Assembly: GCF_001651865.1 (NCBI RefSeq)
Contig: NZ_LPUX01000053.1
Span: forward strand, 1,178,001-1,242,000
Reading direction: 5' to 3'
Length of the DNA stretch: 64,000 nucleotides
From: Sinorhizobium glycinis
GTDB taxonomy: Bacteria; Pseudomonadota; Alphaproteobacteria; Rhizobiales; Rhizobiaceae
The notes beneath the pieces are model-generated. The model saw nothing but the letters and a program-made list of their open reading frames with translations, made no database searches and was not told the origin of the DNA. A program made the translations under genes and the position numbers. This document shows positions 56,198 through 64,000 of this stretch, one piece after another. The stretch's first letter is position 1; each line of letters starts with the position of its first letter.

Positions 56198-56767
56198 TCA
56201 GTCCTTGGCGCGCTCGACGTAGGAGCCGTCTTCCGTTGCGATGACGACCCGGGTGCCTGCCTGGATATGCGGCGGCACGGAGGTCCGGACGCCGTTCGAA
56301 AGAAGGGCCGGCTTGTAGGAGGAAGACGCCGTCTGACCCTTGACGACCGGTTCGGTCTCGGTGATCTCGAGAATGACGTGGCGCGGCAGGTCGATGGCGA
56401 TGGCAATGCCTTCGTGGATCGACAGCATCACAGCCATGCCTTCTTGGAGATAGGCCTTCAGGTCGCCGATGTCGTCGGCCGACATGACGAGCTGGTCGTA
56501 GCTCTCCGGATTCATGAAGTGGAAGCCTTCGCCATCTTCATAGAGGAAGGTGTGCTCGCGGTCCTCGACGAAGGCGCGCTCGACCTGCTCGGTGGTGCGG
56601 TAGCGCTCCGAGACCTTCACGCCGTCGGAGATACGGCGCATGTCGACCTGAGTGACCGGCGTGCCCTTGCCCGGGTGGAAGTTCTGGGCGGTGAGCACGA
56701 CATAGAGCTTGCCGTCGACGTCGAGAACGTTGCCCTTGCGGACCGAAGAAGCGATGACCTTGACCAT
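56198..56767 (-). CDS. efp: Elongation factor P
   Basis: 189-residue three-barrel protein that rescues ribosomes stalled at polyproline. Starts [15 protein letters not shown]. The modified lysine is K34 in NFHPGKGTP. Domains II and III run through [20 protein letters not shown] and [14 protein letters not shown]. It is divergent from epmA, whose product lysylates K34, with EpmB preparing beta-lysine. An in-frame ATG at 56800 is less likely. Confidence 0.96.
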   Translation of the reverse strand: MVKVIASSVRKGNVLDVDGKLYVVLTAQNFHPGKGTPVTQVDMRRISDGVKVSERYRTTEQVERAFVEDREHTFLYEDGEGFHFMNPESYDQLVMSADDIGDLKAYLQEGMAVMLSIHEGIAIAIDLPRHVILEITETEPVVKGQTASSSYKPALLSNGVRTSVPPHIQAGTRVVIATEDGSYVERAKD

Positions 56768-56921
56768 TAGTCTTCCTTGTAACAGAGGTATCAGCGACAC
56801 GAGCGGGCCGGAAGAACCGGTCCTGCAGGACGCGAGAAACAGGATTTCGCGCCGCCACTACCTTAATTTTGCGCAAATGGCCAGCCTGAGCCGGCATTCG
56901 CGTGGAAAGAAAGCTTGGATC

Positions 56922-57974
56922 ATGCCGCATGCATCTCCCTGGTGGACCCCGGACGTCCATGCCGACCGGCGCCCCTTCCTGATCGGGCGCAACCGCATCC
57001 AGTCGGCGCTGCGCCGGTTCTTCGGCGAACGGGACTTCATCGAGGTCGATACGGCGACGCTGCAGATGTCGCCGGGCAATGAGGCGCATTTGCATGCTTT
57101 CGCAACGCAAGCGCTTGGGCCAGACGGATCGGTGCAGCCGCTCTATCTGCATACCTCGCCGGAATTCGCCTGCAAGAAGCTGCTTGCCGCCGGCGAGAGC
57201 CGCATCGCCTGCTTTGCCCATGTCTATCGCAACCGCGAGCGCGGCCCGCTGCACCATCCGGAATTCACCATGCTGGAGTGGTACCGCGCCGGGGAGACCT
57301 ACGAGACGCTGATGCGCGATTGCGCGGACGTTCTCGCACTCGCCGCCGACACTGTCGGCGCGCCGTCCCTCTCCCACCAGGGTCAAAGCTGCGATCCCTT
57401 CCGGGAACCGGAACGACTCTCGGTCGCCGAGGCCTTTGAGCGTTTCGCCGGGATCGACCTCCTCGTCTCGGTCGCGAAGGACGGCAAGACCGATCGCGAA
57501 GGCCTGGCCGCGGCCATGCGGGAGGCCGGTCTGCGCGTTGCCGACGACGACAGCTGGGCGGATCTTTTCAGCCGCGCGCTCGTCGAAAAGGTCGAGCCCA
57601 ATCTCGGCTTCGGCCGCGCCACCATCCTCGACGAGTATCCGGTCACCGAGGCCGCACTCGCGCGTCCGACCCTGCGGGACCCCCGCGTCGCCGAACGGTT
57701 CGAGCTTTACGCCTGTGGCGTCGAGCTCGCCAACGCCTTCGGAGAATTGACGGATGCCAGCGAGCAGCGCCGCCGCTTCGAGCTGGAGATGGCGGAAAAG
57801 GCGCGGGTCTACGGCGAAACCTATCCGCTCGACGAGGATTTCCTGGCGGCGCTCGCCAGCATGCCGGAGGCAAGCGGCATCGCGCTCGGCTTCGACCGGC
57901 TGGTCATGCTGGCGACCGGTGCGGCGCGCATCGAGCAGGTCCTCTGGTCGCCGGTCGCGGAGGCAAGGGCATGA
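56922..57974 (+). CDS. epmA: EF-P lysine aminoacylase EpmA (PoxA/GenX)
   Basis: 350-residue class II synthetase core without anticodon domain, homologous to LysRS. Seen: RNRIQSALRRFFGERDFIEV, LHTSPEFACKKLLAAGES, FAHVYRNRERGPLHHPEFTM (motif 2) and GIALGFDRLVMLATG (motif 3). It attaches (R)-beta-lysine to EF-P. ATG 56922 is taken; ATG 56877 is an alternative. Four-base ATGA overlap with epmB. Confidence 0.94.
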   Translation: MPHASPWWTPDVHADRRPFLIGRNRIQSALRRFFGERDFIEVDTATLQMSPGNEAHLHAFATQALGPDGSVQPLYLHTSPEFACKKLLAAGESRIACFAHVYRNRERGPLHHPEFTMLEWYRAGETYETLMRDCADVLALAADTVGAPSLSHQGQSCDPFREPERLSVAEAFERFAGIDLLVSVAKDGKTDREGLAAAMREAGLRVADDDSWADLFSRALVEKVEPNLGFGRATILDEYPVTEAALARPTLRDPRVAERFELYACGVELANAFGELTDASEQRRRFELEMAEKARVYGETYPLDEDFLAALASMPEASGIALGFDRLVMLATGAARIEQVLWSPVAEARA

Positions 57975-59023
57975 CAGCAGAACGCGCCCTCAGGACCGCA
58001 CGCGAGCTCGTCGAGGTCGGCCTTGTCGACGCCGCAGCCGAAGAAGCGATCTCCCGAGTGGCGTCCCGCTACGCGATCGCGATCAGCCCCGTTGTTGCAA
58101 ACCTCATTGACCGAACCGATCCGCATGACCCGATCGCCAGACAATTCGTGCCCGACCCGGCCGAACTGACCCTGACGCCTGAGGAGCGCGCCGATCCGAT
58201 CGGCGACGGCGCGCATAGCCCTGTCGCCGGCATCGTCCACCGCTATCCGGACCGGGTGCTGCTCAAGGCCGTGCATGTCTGCCCGGTCTATTGCCGCTTC
58301 TGCTTCCGCCGCGAGATGGTCGGCCCGCAGGGGCTCGGCACGCTGACACCGGCCGAGCTCGACGCGGCGATTGCCTATGTCGCCGGGCATTCCGAGATCT
58401 GGGAAGTGATCCTCACCGGCGGCGATCCGCTGGTGCTGTCGCCGCGGCGGCTTCAAGAAATCCTGGAGCGGCTCGGCGCGATCGGCCACGTCAAGGTCGT
58501 CCGCTTTCATACGCGCGTACCGGTTGTCGAGCCGGAACGCATCGATGCGGATCTCATCGCGGCGCTCAAAAGCAGCGGCAAGGCGACCTATCTGGCGCTC
58601 CACGCCAATCATCCGCGCGAACTGACGCCCGAGGCGCGCGGCGCCGCCGCCCGGCTCATCGACGCAGGGATCGTCATGGTCAGCCAATCGGTGCTGCTGA
58701 GGGGCGTCAACGACGACCCGGCGGTGCTTGCCGAACTGATGCGCGCTTTCGTCGAGACGCGGATCAAGCCCTATTACCTGCACCATCCGGATCTCGCACC
58801 CGGCACCGGTCATTTCCGGCTGACGATCAAGGAGGGCCAGGCACTCGTCGCCTCGCTGCGCGGCCGCGTCTCTGGCCTCTGCCAGCCGACCTACATCCTT
58901 GATATCCCCGGCGGGCACGGCAAGGCGGTTGTCAGCGCCAGCGCGATCGAGGCGGAAGGCGGCGGCTGCTACACCGTCACCGATTTCCGCGGCAACGAGC
59001 ACGCCTATCCGCCGAAGAGCTGA
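57971..59023 (+). CDS. epmB: EF-P beta-lysylation protein EpmB (lysine 2,3-aminomutase type)
   Basis: 350-residue radical-SAM enzyme. The cluster motif is CPVYCRFCFRRE (C-x3-C-x2-C) near residue 105. ILTGGDPLVLSPRRL and RVPVVEPERID follow, and the PLP lysine region is near LDIPGGHGKAV. It converts (S)-alpha-lysine to (R)-beta-lysine for EF-P. The C-terminus is shorter than in clostridial lysine aminomutases, as expected for EpmB. Confidence 0.94.
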   Translation: MTAERALRTARELVEVGLVDAAAEEAISRVASRYAIAISPVVANLIDRTDPHDPIARQFVPDPAELTLTPEERADPIGDGAHSPVAGIVHRYPDRVLLKAVHVCPVYCRFCFRREMVGPQGLGTLTPAELDAAIAYVAGHSEIWEVILTGGDPLVLSPRRLQEILERLGAIGHVKVVRFHTRVPVVEPERIDADLIAALKSSGKATYLALHANHPRELTPEARGAAARLIDAGIVMVSQSVLLRGVNDDPAVLAELMRAFVETRIKPYYLHHPDLAPGTGHFRLTIKEGQALVASLRGRVSGLCQPTYILDIPGGHGKAVVSASAIEAEGGGCYTVTDFRGNEHAYPPKS

Positions 59024-59031
59024 TGTCGCAT

Positions 59032-59159
59032 GCCCCTCATCCGGCCTGGCGGCCACCTTCTCCCCGCAAAGCGGGGCGAAGGAGACTCGCGGGAACGTGC
59101 CACTTGTCCCTTCTCCCCATCAAGATGGGGAGAAGGTGCCGGCAGGCGGATGAGGGGCC
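59032..59159. repeat. Palindromic repeat, family A, copy 7
   Basis: GCCCCTCATCCGGCCTGGCG to GCCGGCAGGCGGATGAGGGG, so both ends are the same type of arm in opposite direction. Two CCCC hairpins within. Confidence 0.9.
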
Positions 59160-59164
59160 GCGCA

Positions 59165-59201
59165 GAAAACAAAGGCCGAAACGGGCAACCGTGCGGCCTT
59201 T
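59165..59201 (-). terminator. Rho-independent terminator of the OmpA-like gene
   Basis: On the minus strand AAAGGCCG and CGGCCTTT pair around 15 bases, then TGTTTTC. Sixteen bases after the lipoprotein stop. Confidence 0.75.
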
Positions 59202-59216
59202 AAGCCCGGACCTGGC

Positions 59217-59882
59217 TCAGCCCTGCTTGATCGGCGCGATCGAGATTTCGACGCGGCGGTTCTGGGCGCGGCCGGACTCGCTGGAGTTCGATGCGACGGG
59301 GCGCTCCATGCCGTAACCCATGGTCGAGATGCGCCGCTGGTCGATGCCGCGGCTGCCGAGGTAGTTGGCGACCGAGGCGGCGCGGCGCTCGGAGAGATCC
59401 TGGTTGTGGGCGGCGCTGCCGGTCGAATCGGTGTGGCCGTCGACGTCGATCAGCGTCTTGTTGAACTTGCGCAGCACGATCGCGACCGAGTCGAGCGTCG
59501 GATAGAACGGCGGGATCACCTGGTCGCGGTCGGTCGCGAAGGTGATGTTCGACGGCATGTTGAGGATGATGCGATCGCCCTGGCGCGTCACCGAGACGCC
59601 GGTGCCCTGCAATTGCGCGCGCAGCTCCGATTCCTGCTGGTCCATGTAGTTGCCGATCAGGCCGCCGCCGAGCGCGCCGATGCCGGCGCCAACGAGCGCG
59701 GCGTCACGGCGTCCGGCCGAACTGCCGCCGACCAGGAGGCCGGTCGCGGCGCCGAGACCCGCACCGATCAACGCGCCGCCGGCCGTGTTCGACATCTTCT
59801 GCTCTCCCGTATAGGGATCGGTGGTCGTGCAACCGGAAAGGTAAATGGCCGCGACAGCCAGGATGGCGCATTTCTTGATCAT
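59217..59882 (-). CDS. OmpA-family lipoprotein (YiaD-like)
   Basis: 221 residues. Lipobox LSGC after a hydrophobic leader (MIKKCAILAVAAIYLSGC), a glycine-zipper stretch (GGALIGAGLGAATGLLVGG, GAGIGALGGGLIGNYMDQQE) and a C-terminal OmpA peptidoglycan-binding domain with NITFATDRDQV, DVDGHTDSTGS and LSERRAASVANYLGSRGI. Tethers the outer membrane to peptidoglycan. Start at 59882, behind GGGGAC, rather than 59900. Own terminator downstream. Confidence 0.93.
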   Translation of the reverse strand: MIKKCAILAVAAIYLSGCTTTDPYTGEQKMSNTAGGALIGAGLGAATGLLVGGSSAGRRDAALVGAGIGALGGGLIGNYMDQQESELRAQLQGTGVSVTRQGDRIILNMPSNITFATDRDQVIPPFYPTLDSVAIVLRKFNKTLIDVDGHTDSTGSAAHNQDLSERRAASVANYLGSRGIDQRRISTMGYGMERPVASNSSESGRAQNRRVEISIAPIKQG

Positions 59883-60066
59883 CGAATCAATTGTCCCCAT
59901 TGGTGCTAAAGGTGCTTCATACTATCGATTGCGGCAGGAAGATGAAGGGGCGCGACGCTTTCCACACAGACGGGCAGATGTGAGGTTTCGGCACTGCAGC
60001 AATTGCGCCGTGCTTCGCCACATTGCTGTCCAGAGCGCCCGCTAACCGAAGCTTCACACGCTCGCG

Positions 60067-60172
60067 CTACAGCGCCGTGCGTCTTATCAGACGCACAAAG
60101 GTCGCTGTAGCACTTTGAATCGCTGCATGTTTTTCTCCTTAAATCGACTACGATTTAAGGAAACATGCAGTA
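60067..60172. repeat. RIME1-like element
   Basis: CTACAGCGCCGTGCGTC, GTCGCTGTAG, CTTTGAATCGCTGCATG, CTTAAATCG/CGATTTAAG, AACATGCAGTA. Well conserved. Ends 44 bases before exoD. Confidence 0.95.
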
Positions 60173-60215
60173 GGGTGTCATTGCCTGGCCGGGAACCAAG
60201 TGAGAAGGACGATAG

Positions 60216-60854
60216 ATGGCGATCGAGTTCGACGACACAGAGCGCAGTCTCAGCGACACGCTGACCGGCATGATCGCTTCGATCAGAGGCAATACGATCA
60301 CGCTGCGGGAACTGATGATCGAGATCGGCGAGCACGGTTTCCTGCTTCTCTGCGCGCTGCTGACGCTGCCCTTCCTGATCCCGGTCTCGATCCCCGGCGT
60401 CAGCACGGTCTTCGGCGCGGCGATCATTCTCATCTCGCTGGCGATCACCCTCAACCGCCTGCCCTGGCTGCCGAAGCGCATTCTCGACCGGCAGATCGAA
60501 ACCGAAAAGCTCGTTCCGACCTTGCAGAAGGGGGCTGCCCTGGTTTCAAAACTCGATAACTATGTGCGGCCCAGGCTGCCCTTCCTGACCCAGGGCGCCG
60601 TCATGAACCGCTTCAACGGCCTGATGATCATGGCGGGCGGCGTGCTCCTGCTGTTTCCGCTCGGCCTGATCCCGCTGTCCAACACGCTGCCGGGCATCGC
60701 CATCCTGCTCTTGTCGCTCGGCATCATCCAGCGCGACGGGCTGATGGTGGCAGGCGGCTATCTCTTTCTGGTGGCGACCACGGTCTATTTCACCGTGCTC
60801 GCCTACGCGGCCTTCGCCGCCGGCCAGGGGCTGTCGCAGTTCTTCGTGTCCTGA
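60216..60854 (+). CDS. ExoD family membrane protein
   Basis: 212 residues with four to five hydrophobic segments. LTLPFLIPVSIPGVSTVFGA, NRLPWLPKRILDRQI and LLLFPLGLIPLSNTLPGIAI fit the ExoD family (exopolysaccharide synthesis, ExoD). In Sinorhizobium meliloti exoD mutants have altered exopolysaccharide, alkali sensitivity and poor nodule invasion. Genomes carry more than one paralogue, so I do not assign the symbol. AGAAGGA precedes the ATG. Confidence 0.9.
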   Translation: MAIEFDDTERSLSDTLTGMIASIRGNTITLRELMIEIGEHGFLLLCALLTLPFLIPVSIPGVSTVFGAAIILISLAITLNRLPWLPKRILDRQIETEKLVPTLQKGAALVSKLDNYVRPRLPFLTQGAVMNRFNGLMIMAGGVLLLFPLGLIPLSNTLPGIAILLLSLGIIQRDGLMVAGGYLFLVATTVYFTVLAYAAFAAGQGLSQFFVS

Positions 60855-60881
60855 GCCGGGTTGCTCGCACTGCCCGACTGG

Positions 60882-61074
60882 CACCCCCCTCTGCCCTGCC
60901 GGGCATCTCCCCCGCAAGGGGGGAGATTGCCGAGGGGCAAGCCCCGCCCGACAGTCAGCGTGCAAACGCCGAAATCGACCGATACGCGCCTGCCTAGGTA
61001 TTCGAGTGGGACATCGCCGCTTGCCAATCTCCCCCCTTGTGGGGGAGATGCCCGGCAGGGCAGAGGGGGGTGCC
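60882..61074. repeat. Palindromic repeat, family C, intergenic copy
   Basis: CACCCCCCTCTGCCCTGCCG with GGCATCTCCC at one end; GGGGGAGATGCCCGGCAGGG with CAGAGGGGGGTGCC at the other. Same element as the one inside the di-haem gene at 16316. Confidence 0.93.
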
Positions 61075-61106
61075 CGCTTGCCGCGATCCGCCGGACGACG
61101 AGAAAA

Positions 61107-62132
61107 TCACCCGGCGATGCCCCTCAATGCATTGGCGACGTTGAGGCCGATCTCCGGCACGCCGTAGCCGCCTTCCATGCAGACGACGATCGGCAGGCCG
61201 GTTTTCTTCAAGCGCGCGCCCATCTGCAGGAAATCCTCCGATTTCAGCTTGAAGAAGCTGATCGGATCGCGCTCGAACGTGTCGACGCCGAGCGAGAGCA
61301 CGAGGGCCTCGGCGCCGAAACCGGCGATGCGCGACAGTGCGTCGTCCAGCGCCGTGACCCACGTCCCGAATGTGGTGCCGCGCGGCAGCGGATAGTTCTT
61401 CGTCGAGCCGAGCCCCTCGCCGGTCCCCTCCTCATCGGCAAAGCCCAGGAAATGCGGAAAGGCGTCGACCGGATCGCCGTGCAGCGAGGCGAAGAATACG
61501 TCGCCGCGCTCGTAGAAGATATCCTGCGTGCCGTTGCCATGGTGGAAATCGACGTCGAGCACGGCGACTTTCGCGGCGCCGAAGTCACGCAGGCGCTGGG
61601 CGGCGCAGGCGGCATTGTTGATGAAGGAGTAGCCGCCGAAAAGATCGATCGCCGCGTGATGGCCGGGCGGACGGCAGAGCGCGAAGGCGGCAGCATTGCC
61701 GGCAGCGACCTGATCGGCCGCCGAGATCGCGCAGTCCATCGCCGCCCGCGCCGCGGCGAAGGTGCCTTCGGTGATCGCCGTCTCGGCGGCGAAGGCATAG
61801 TAGCCGAGCGCCCCGTCAATGTCCTTCGGCGGGTGCTGGCGCATGCGGCGCGCCGGAAAGCAGGCCGGGATCGCCTCGCCGCGATAGCCGTCGGCGACCC
61901 AGCGCGCCCAGGCGGTTTCGAGGAATTCGAGATAGTCCGCCGAATGGAGTTTCAGCGCCGTCTCCATGCCGTGCCGCTCGGGCGCGACGACATCGGAGAA
62001 GCCGGCTTCCTTGACCGCTGCCAGGATCCACTCGGCCCTAAACGGCGCCTCGAAGGGCGGCACGAGCTCGCCGCCGTGGAGTTCGGTCCTGGCGTCCCGG
62101 AGCTTGTGGTCTTCGGAGTAGAAAACGCGCAT
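61107..62132 (-). CDS. aphA: Acetylpolyamine amidohydrolase (class II HDAC-like)
   Basis: 341 residues, the same length and start (MRVFYSEDHKLRDARTELHG) as the Mycoplana acetylpolyamine deacetylase. Zinc and catalytic pieces: CRPPGHHAAIDLFGGYSFIN, VAVLDVDFHHGNGTQDIFYE and SLGVDTFERDPISFF. It removes acetyl groups from acetylputrescine, -spermidine or similar in the cytoplasm. No polyamine genes lie next to it. The symbol follows the Mycoplana and Pseudomonas naming. Confidence 0.92.
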   Translation of the reverse strand: MRVFYSEDHKLRDARTELHGGELVPPFEAPFRAEWILAAVKEAGFSDVVAPERHGMETALKLHSADYLEFLETAWARWVADGYRGEAIPACFPARRMRQHPPKDIDGALGYYAFAAETAITEGTFAAARAAMDCAISAADQVAAGNAAAFALCRPPGHHAAIDLFGGYSFINNAACAAQRLRDFGAAKVAVLDVDFHHGNGTQDIFYERGDVFFASLHGDPVDAFPHFLGFADEEGTGEGLGSTKNYPLPRGTTFGTWVTALDDALSRIAGFGAEALVLSLGVDTFERDPISFFKLKSEDFLQMGARLKKTGLPIVVCMEGGYGVPEIGLNVANALRGIAG

Positions 62133-62193
62133 TTTGGGGTCCTTCGGGTGGATGCTATTTGGAATTGTTCGATTGCTCGCGGTGCTTGGTAAT

Positions 62194-62358
62194 GCCCCTC
62201 ATCCGCCTGCCGGCACCTTCTCCTCGCGGGCGGGGCGAAGGGATATGCGGCAGCTTTTGTGTTCTAACACGACCGGCGGAGGATGCGGGATGAGCATGCG
62301 GCTTGCCCCTTCTCCCCGTCAAGAACGGGGAGAAGGTCGCGGCAGCGGGATGAGGGGC
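62194..62358. repeat. Palindromic repeat, family A, copy 8
   Basis: GCCCCTCATCCGCCTGCCGG at one end, CGGCAGCGGGATGAGGGGC at the other, with two hairpins and about 50 extra bases in the middle. Confidence 0.88.
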
Positions 62359-62370
62359 AATCCCGGCTCA

Positions 62371-62898
62371 CTAAGCCACCAGATGCTTGTAAAAGAACGT
62401 GGTCGCGCAATAGCGGCCGTCCGGCATCAGCGCATAATCCGGTACGACGCCGGCGCGCAGCCAGCCGAAGCGCTCGTAGATCGCCTCCGCCGGCTCCCCG
62501 GTCGCCGTGTCGAGCACCAGTACCCTCCGGCCGTGCCTTTGCGCCTCGGCCTCGGCTCTCTCCATCAACCGGCGGGCAAGGCCGAGGCCGCGCGCGTCGC
62601 GATGCACCAGGAGCTTCTTGATGTCGGCGCGATGCGGCTGGTTCGGCATTGTCGCGACACCGAGCTGCACGGTGCCGACCGCCCGGCCATCGACCTCGGC
62701 GATGATGAGCACGGTTTCGTTGCGGCCGACTGCGGCGGCGACGCCCTCCCAGAAGGGCGCGGCGGCCTCCGGCGGATAAGGCTGCATGAAGCCGACCGAG
62801 GCGCCGCCTTCGACGCAATCGGAGAGGACCTCGGCGAGCGCCGGCAGCGCGGCGCGGGTTTCTTCTTCGGTGAGCACGCGGATCGTTACGTCAGGCAT
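62371..62898 (-). CDS. GNAT family N-acetyltransferase
   Basis: 175 residues with the acetyl-CoA motif IKKLLVHRDARGLGLARRLM, preceded by RAVGTVQLGVATMPNQPHRA, and ending DTATGEPAEAIYERFGW. Resembles acetyltransferases linked to small-molecule resistance (phosphinothricin-like) but the substrate is open. ATG 62898 has AAGG seven bases upstream; a GTG at 62904 is possible. It follows the XRE-cupin gene by two bases, so one operon. Confidence 0.88.
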   Translation of the reverse strand: MPDVTIRVLTEEETRAALPALAEVLSDCVEGGASVGFMQPYPPEAAAPFWEGVAAAVGRNETVLIIAEVDGRAVGTVQLGVATMPNQPHRADIKKLLVHRDARGLGLARRLMERAEAEAQRHGRRVLVLDTATGEPAEAIYERFGWLRAGVVPDYALMPDGRYCATTFFYKHLVA

Positions 62899-62900
62899 AT

Positions 62901-63494
62901 TCACACCTTGGTGCGGCAGAGGATGACGGCGTAATGCGCCGGCTCGTCATAGGAGTTGTGAAAGATATGGGCCTCTTCGAGCCCCATGAAGAGGCAGTCG
63001 CCCGCCTCGAGGATTTGCGGCCCGCTCTCCATCGTCAGTTCCAGTCGTCCGGAGAAGAGCCAGAGGTGCTGGGTGATGCCGCGGTCGGCCGGCTGGCGCT
63101 CGAAGACGACACGGGCGCCCGGCGGAAACTCGACCTCGACGATATCGACCGGCGAGCCGACGCCCTCAGGCGACACCGAGCGGCGCAGATAGCCGCTTTC
63201 CGGGTCGCGCCAAAGCCGCTGCTCCGCCCGTCGGGCGACCGGCGAGGCATTCTCGGCGGTTGAGGCGAAAAGCGCCGAGAGCGTCGTGCCGAGCGCGCTG
63301 CAGAGTCTTGCCAGGAGTTGCGCCGTCGGGCTCGCCTCGCCCCGTTCGATGCGCGAGATCATGGCGCGGCTGACGCCGGAGCGCGTCGACAGCTCGTCCA
63401 GCGTCAAGGCTTGGGCGCTGCGCAGTTCCCGCACGCGCTCGCCGATCGTCCGTTCAAGAGGGGTGACCACCTGTTCCATTATTTGAGATTGCAT
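62901..63494 (-). CDS. XRE-type regulator with C-terminal cupin
   Basis: 197 residues: helix-turn-helix (GERVRELRSAQALTLDELST, RSGVSRAMISRIERGEASPT) and a cupin sensor domain (PPGARVVFERQPADRGITQH, LEAGDCLFMGLEEAHIFHN). This family controls adjacent catabolic or export genes. A TGAGA-N7-TCTCA palindrome covers the start codon, consistent with self-repression. Partner genes may be the GNAT and the divergent MFS transporter. The start could also be ATG 63479. Confidence 0.9.
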   Translation of the reverse strand: MQSQIMEQVVTPLERTIGERVRELRSAQALTLDELSTRSGVSRAMISRIERGEASPTAQLLARLCSALGTTLSALFASTAENASPVARRAEQRLWRDPESGYLRRSVSPEGVGSPVDIVEVEFPPGARVVFERQPADRGITQHLWLFSGRLELTMESGPQILEAGDCLFMGLEEAHIFHNSYDEPAHYAVILCRTKV

Positions 63495-63500
63495 TTCTCA
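63484..63500. promoter_or_regulatory. Operator-like palindrome over the XRE start
   Basis: TGAGATTGCATTTCTCA, five-base arms around seven bases. It lies between the regulator and the divergent MFS gene. Confidence 0.5.
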
Positions 63501-63624
63501 TATAATGGAGTCAAGCCACCGCCCTGCCGCAAAATAAATTTGTCGGATGGCGCTTAGGCGACAATGCGACGGCCGGCTCCGCGCTAGCTTGGCTCCGAAG
63601 TAGCGGCTGCGGGAGGACAAGCAC

Positions 63625-64000
63625 ATGGGCAGCGATCGTTCGTCGCTCCTTTCGATTGCCAGCATCGTCACCTCGATGACCGCTGTCGCCATCGGCAACG
63701 GCATGATGCTCGCCTATGTTCCCTTCGTGCTGACGCGGTCCGCGGCACCGGACTGGATTCCGGGTGCTGCGGTCACGGCGATCGCCTTCGGCGGCCTGAT
63801 CGGTTGCGTGCTGGCCGGTCCGCTGATCCGCCGCGTCGGCCATGCGCGGGCCTTCTCCTGCTCCATGGCGCTCGTCATCCTTGCGGCCGTGCTGATCAGC
63901 CTCGGCGTCCACCCGATCCTCTGGATCTTTGCCCGCGCCCTCTACGGCGCGGCCGCCAATACCAACTTCATCATCACCCAGAGCTGGCTCAACCACGCGA
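63625..64000 (+). CDS. MFS transporter, 5' part (YcaD-like)
   Basis: First 125 residues of a major facilitator protein, cut by the window end. Starts MGSDRSSLLSIASIVTSMTA behind GGGAGGACAAGCAC. Four membrane segments are visible, with GPLIRRVGHARAFS as loop 2-3 and FARALYGAAANTNFIITQSW in segment 4, as in YcaD-type members. Divergent from the XRE-cupin regulator, so possibly controlled by it. Confidence 0.85.
   Translation, partial: MGSDRSSLLSIASIVTSMTAVAIGNGMMLAYVPFVLTRSAAPDWIPGAAVTAIAFGGLIGCVLAGPLIRRVGHARAFSCSMALVILAAVLISLGVHPILWIFARALYGAAANTNFIITQSWLNHA

Overview
The window looks like a chromosomal stretch of a fast-growing rhizobium, most likely Sinorhizobium/Ensifer. The grounds are high GC coding style; many intergenic mosaic repeats of the RIME1 and RIME2 kind; a PmtA-type phospholipid N-methyltransferase; an ExoD protein; an MbfA-type iron exporter behind an Irr-like palindrome; a CtrA-like TTAA-N7-TTAA site; and an infC that starts with ATT. 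These rest on recognition from memory, not on a database search. No rRNA, tRNA, CRISPR array, transposase or integrase was seen.

Layout. 1-1707: start of a glycerol-3-phosphate importer operon (ugpB, 5' part of ugpA). 1815-8411: yraN-rsmI divergent from dnaN, then pmtA, pyrF, a DUF1330 protein, an NDUFA9-like dehydrogenase and a small secreted peptide. 8684-14743: uppP, a GST, queG, an SDR, an RlpA-like protein and an RsmB-family methyltransferase. 14772-21686: a probable iron-linked periplasmic cluster (imelysin, di-haem oxidoreductase, second imelysin, CorA, Tat-exported DUF1513 protein). The di-haem gene carries a whole palindromic intergenic repeat in frame. 21864-25447: GNAT, PaaI-like thioesterase, MTA/SAH nucleosidase-like protein and guaA.

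25448-27145 is a small foreign-looking insert next to the guaA 3' end. It has two coupled genes: one frameshifted, the other with a HEPN-like R-x4-H motif. This is the best candidate for an undescribed system here. 27146-36057: a carboxypeptidase/deacylase-like protein, an Lrp regulator divergent from an aromatic aminotransferase, YitT, an ArsC-like protein, YbaK, two MarR/target divergent pairs (GST; EamA exporter) and an M29 aminopeptidase. 36253-43121: xseA, then a module of GT-C-like protein, GT2, methyltransferase and EmrE/ArnE-like protein that may modify a lipid-linked sugar, then a Gfo/Idh/MocA oxidoreductase.

43466-45905: an M15-like protein, a DUF892 ferritin-like protein, an NTF2-like protein and a VOC protein. 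46114-51349: the translation block infC, rpmI-rplT, pheS-pheT on the minus strand. 51569-56767: an alpha/beta hydrolase, a BTLCP cysteine proteinase, MbfA, cyclopropane fatty acid synthase and efp. 56922-59023: epmA-epmB, divergent from efp, which lysylate EF-P. 59217-64000: an OmpA-family lipoprotein, ExoD, an acetylpolyamine amidohydrolase, a GNAT, an XRE-cupin regulator and the start of an MFS transporter.

Five repeat families fill most gaps between genes: RIME1-like, RIME2-like and three larger palindromic families, called A, B and C here. In several places they do more than fill space: they supply stop codons, a possible start codon and, once, about 68 codons of a protein.
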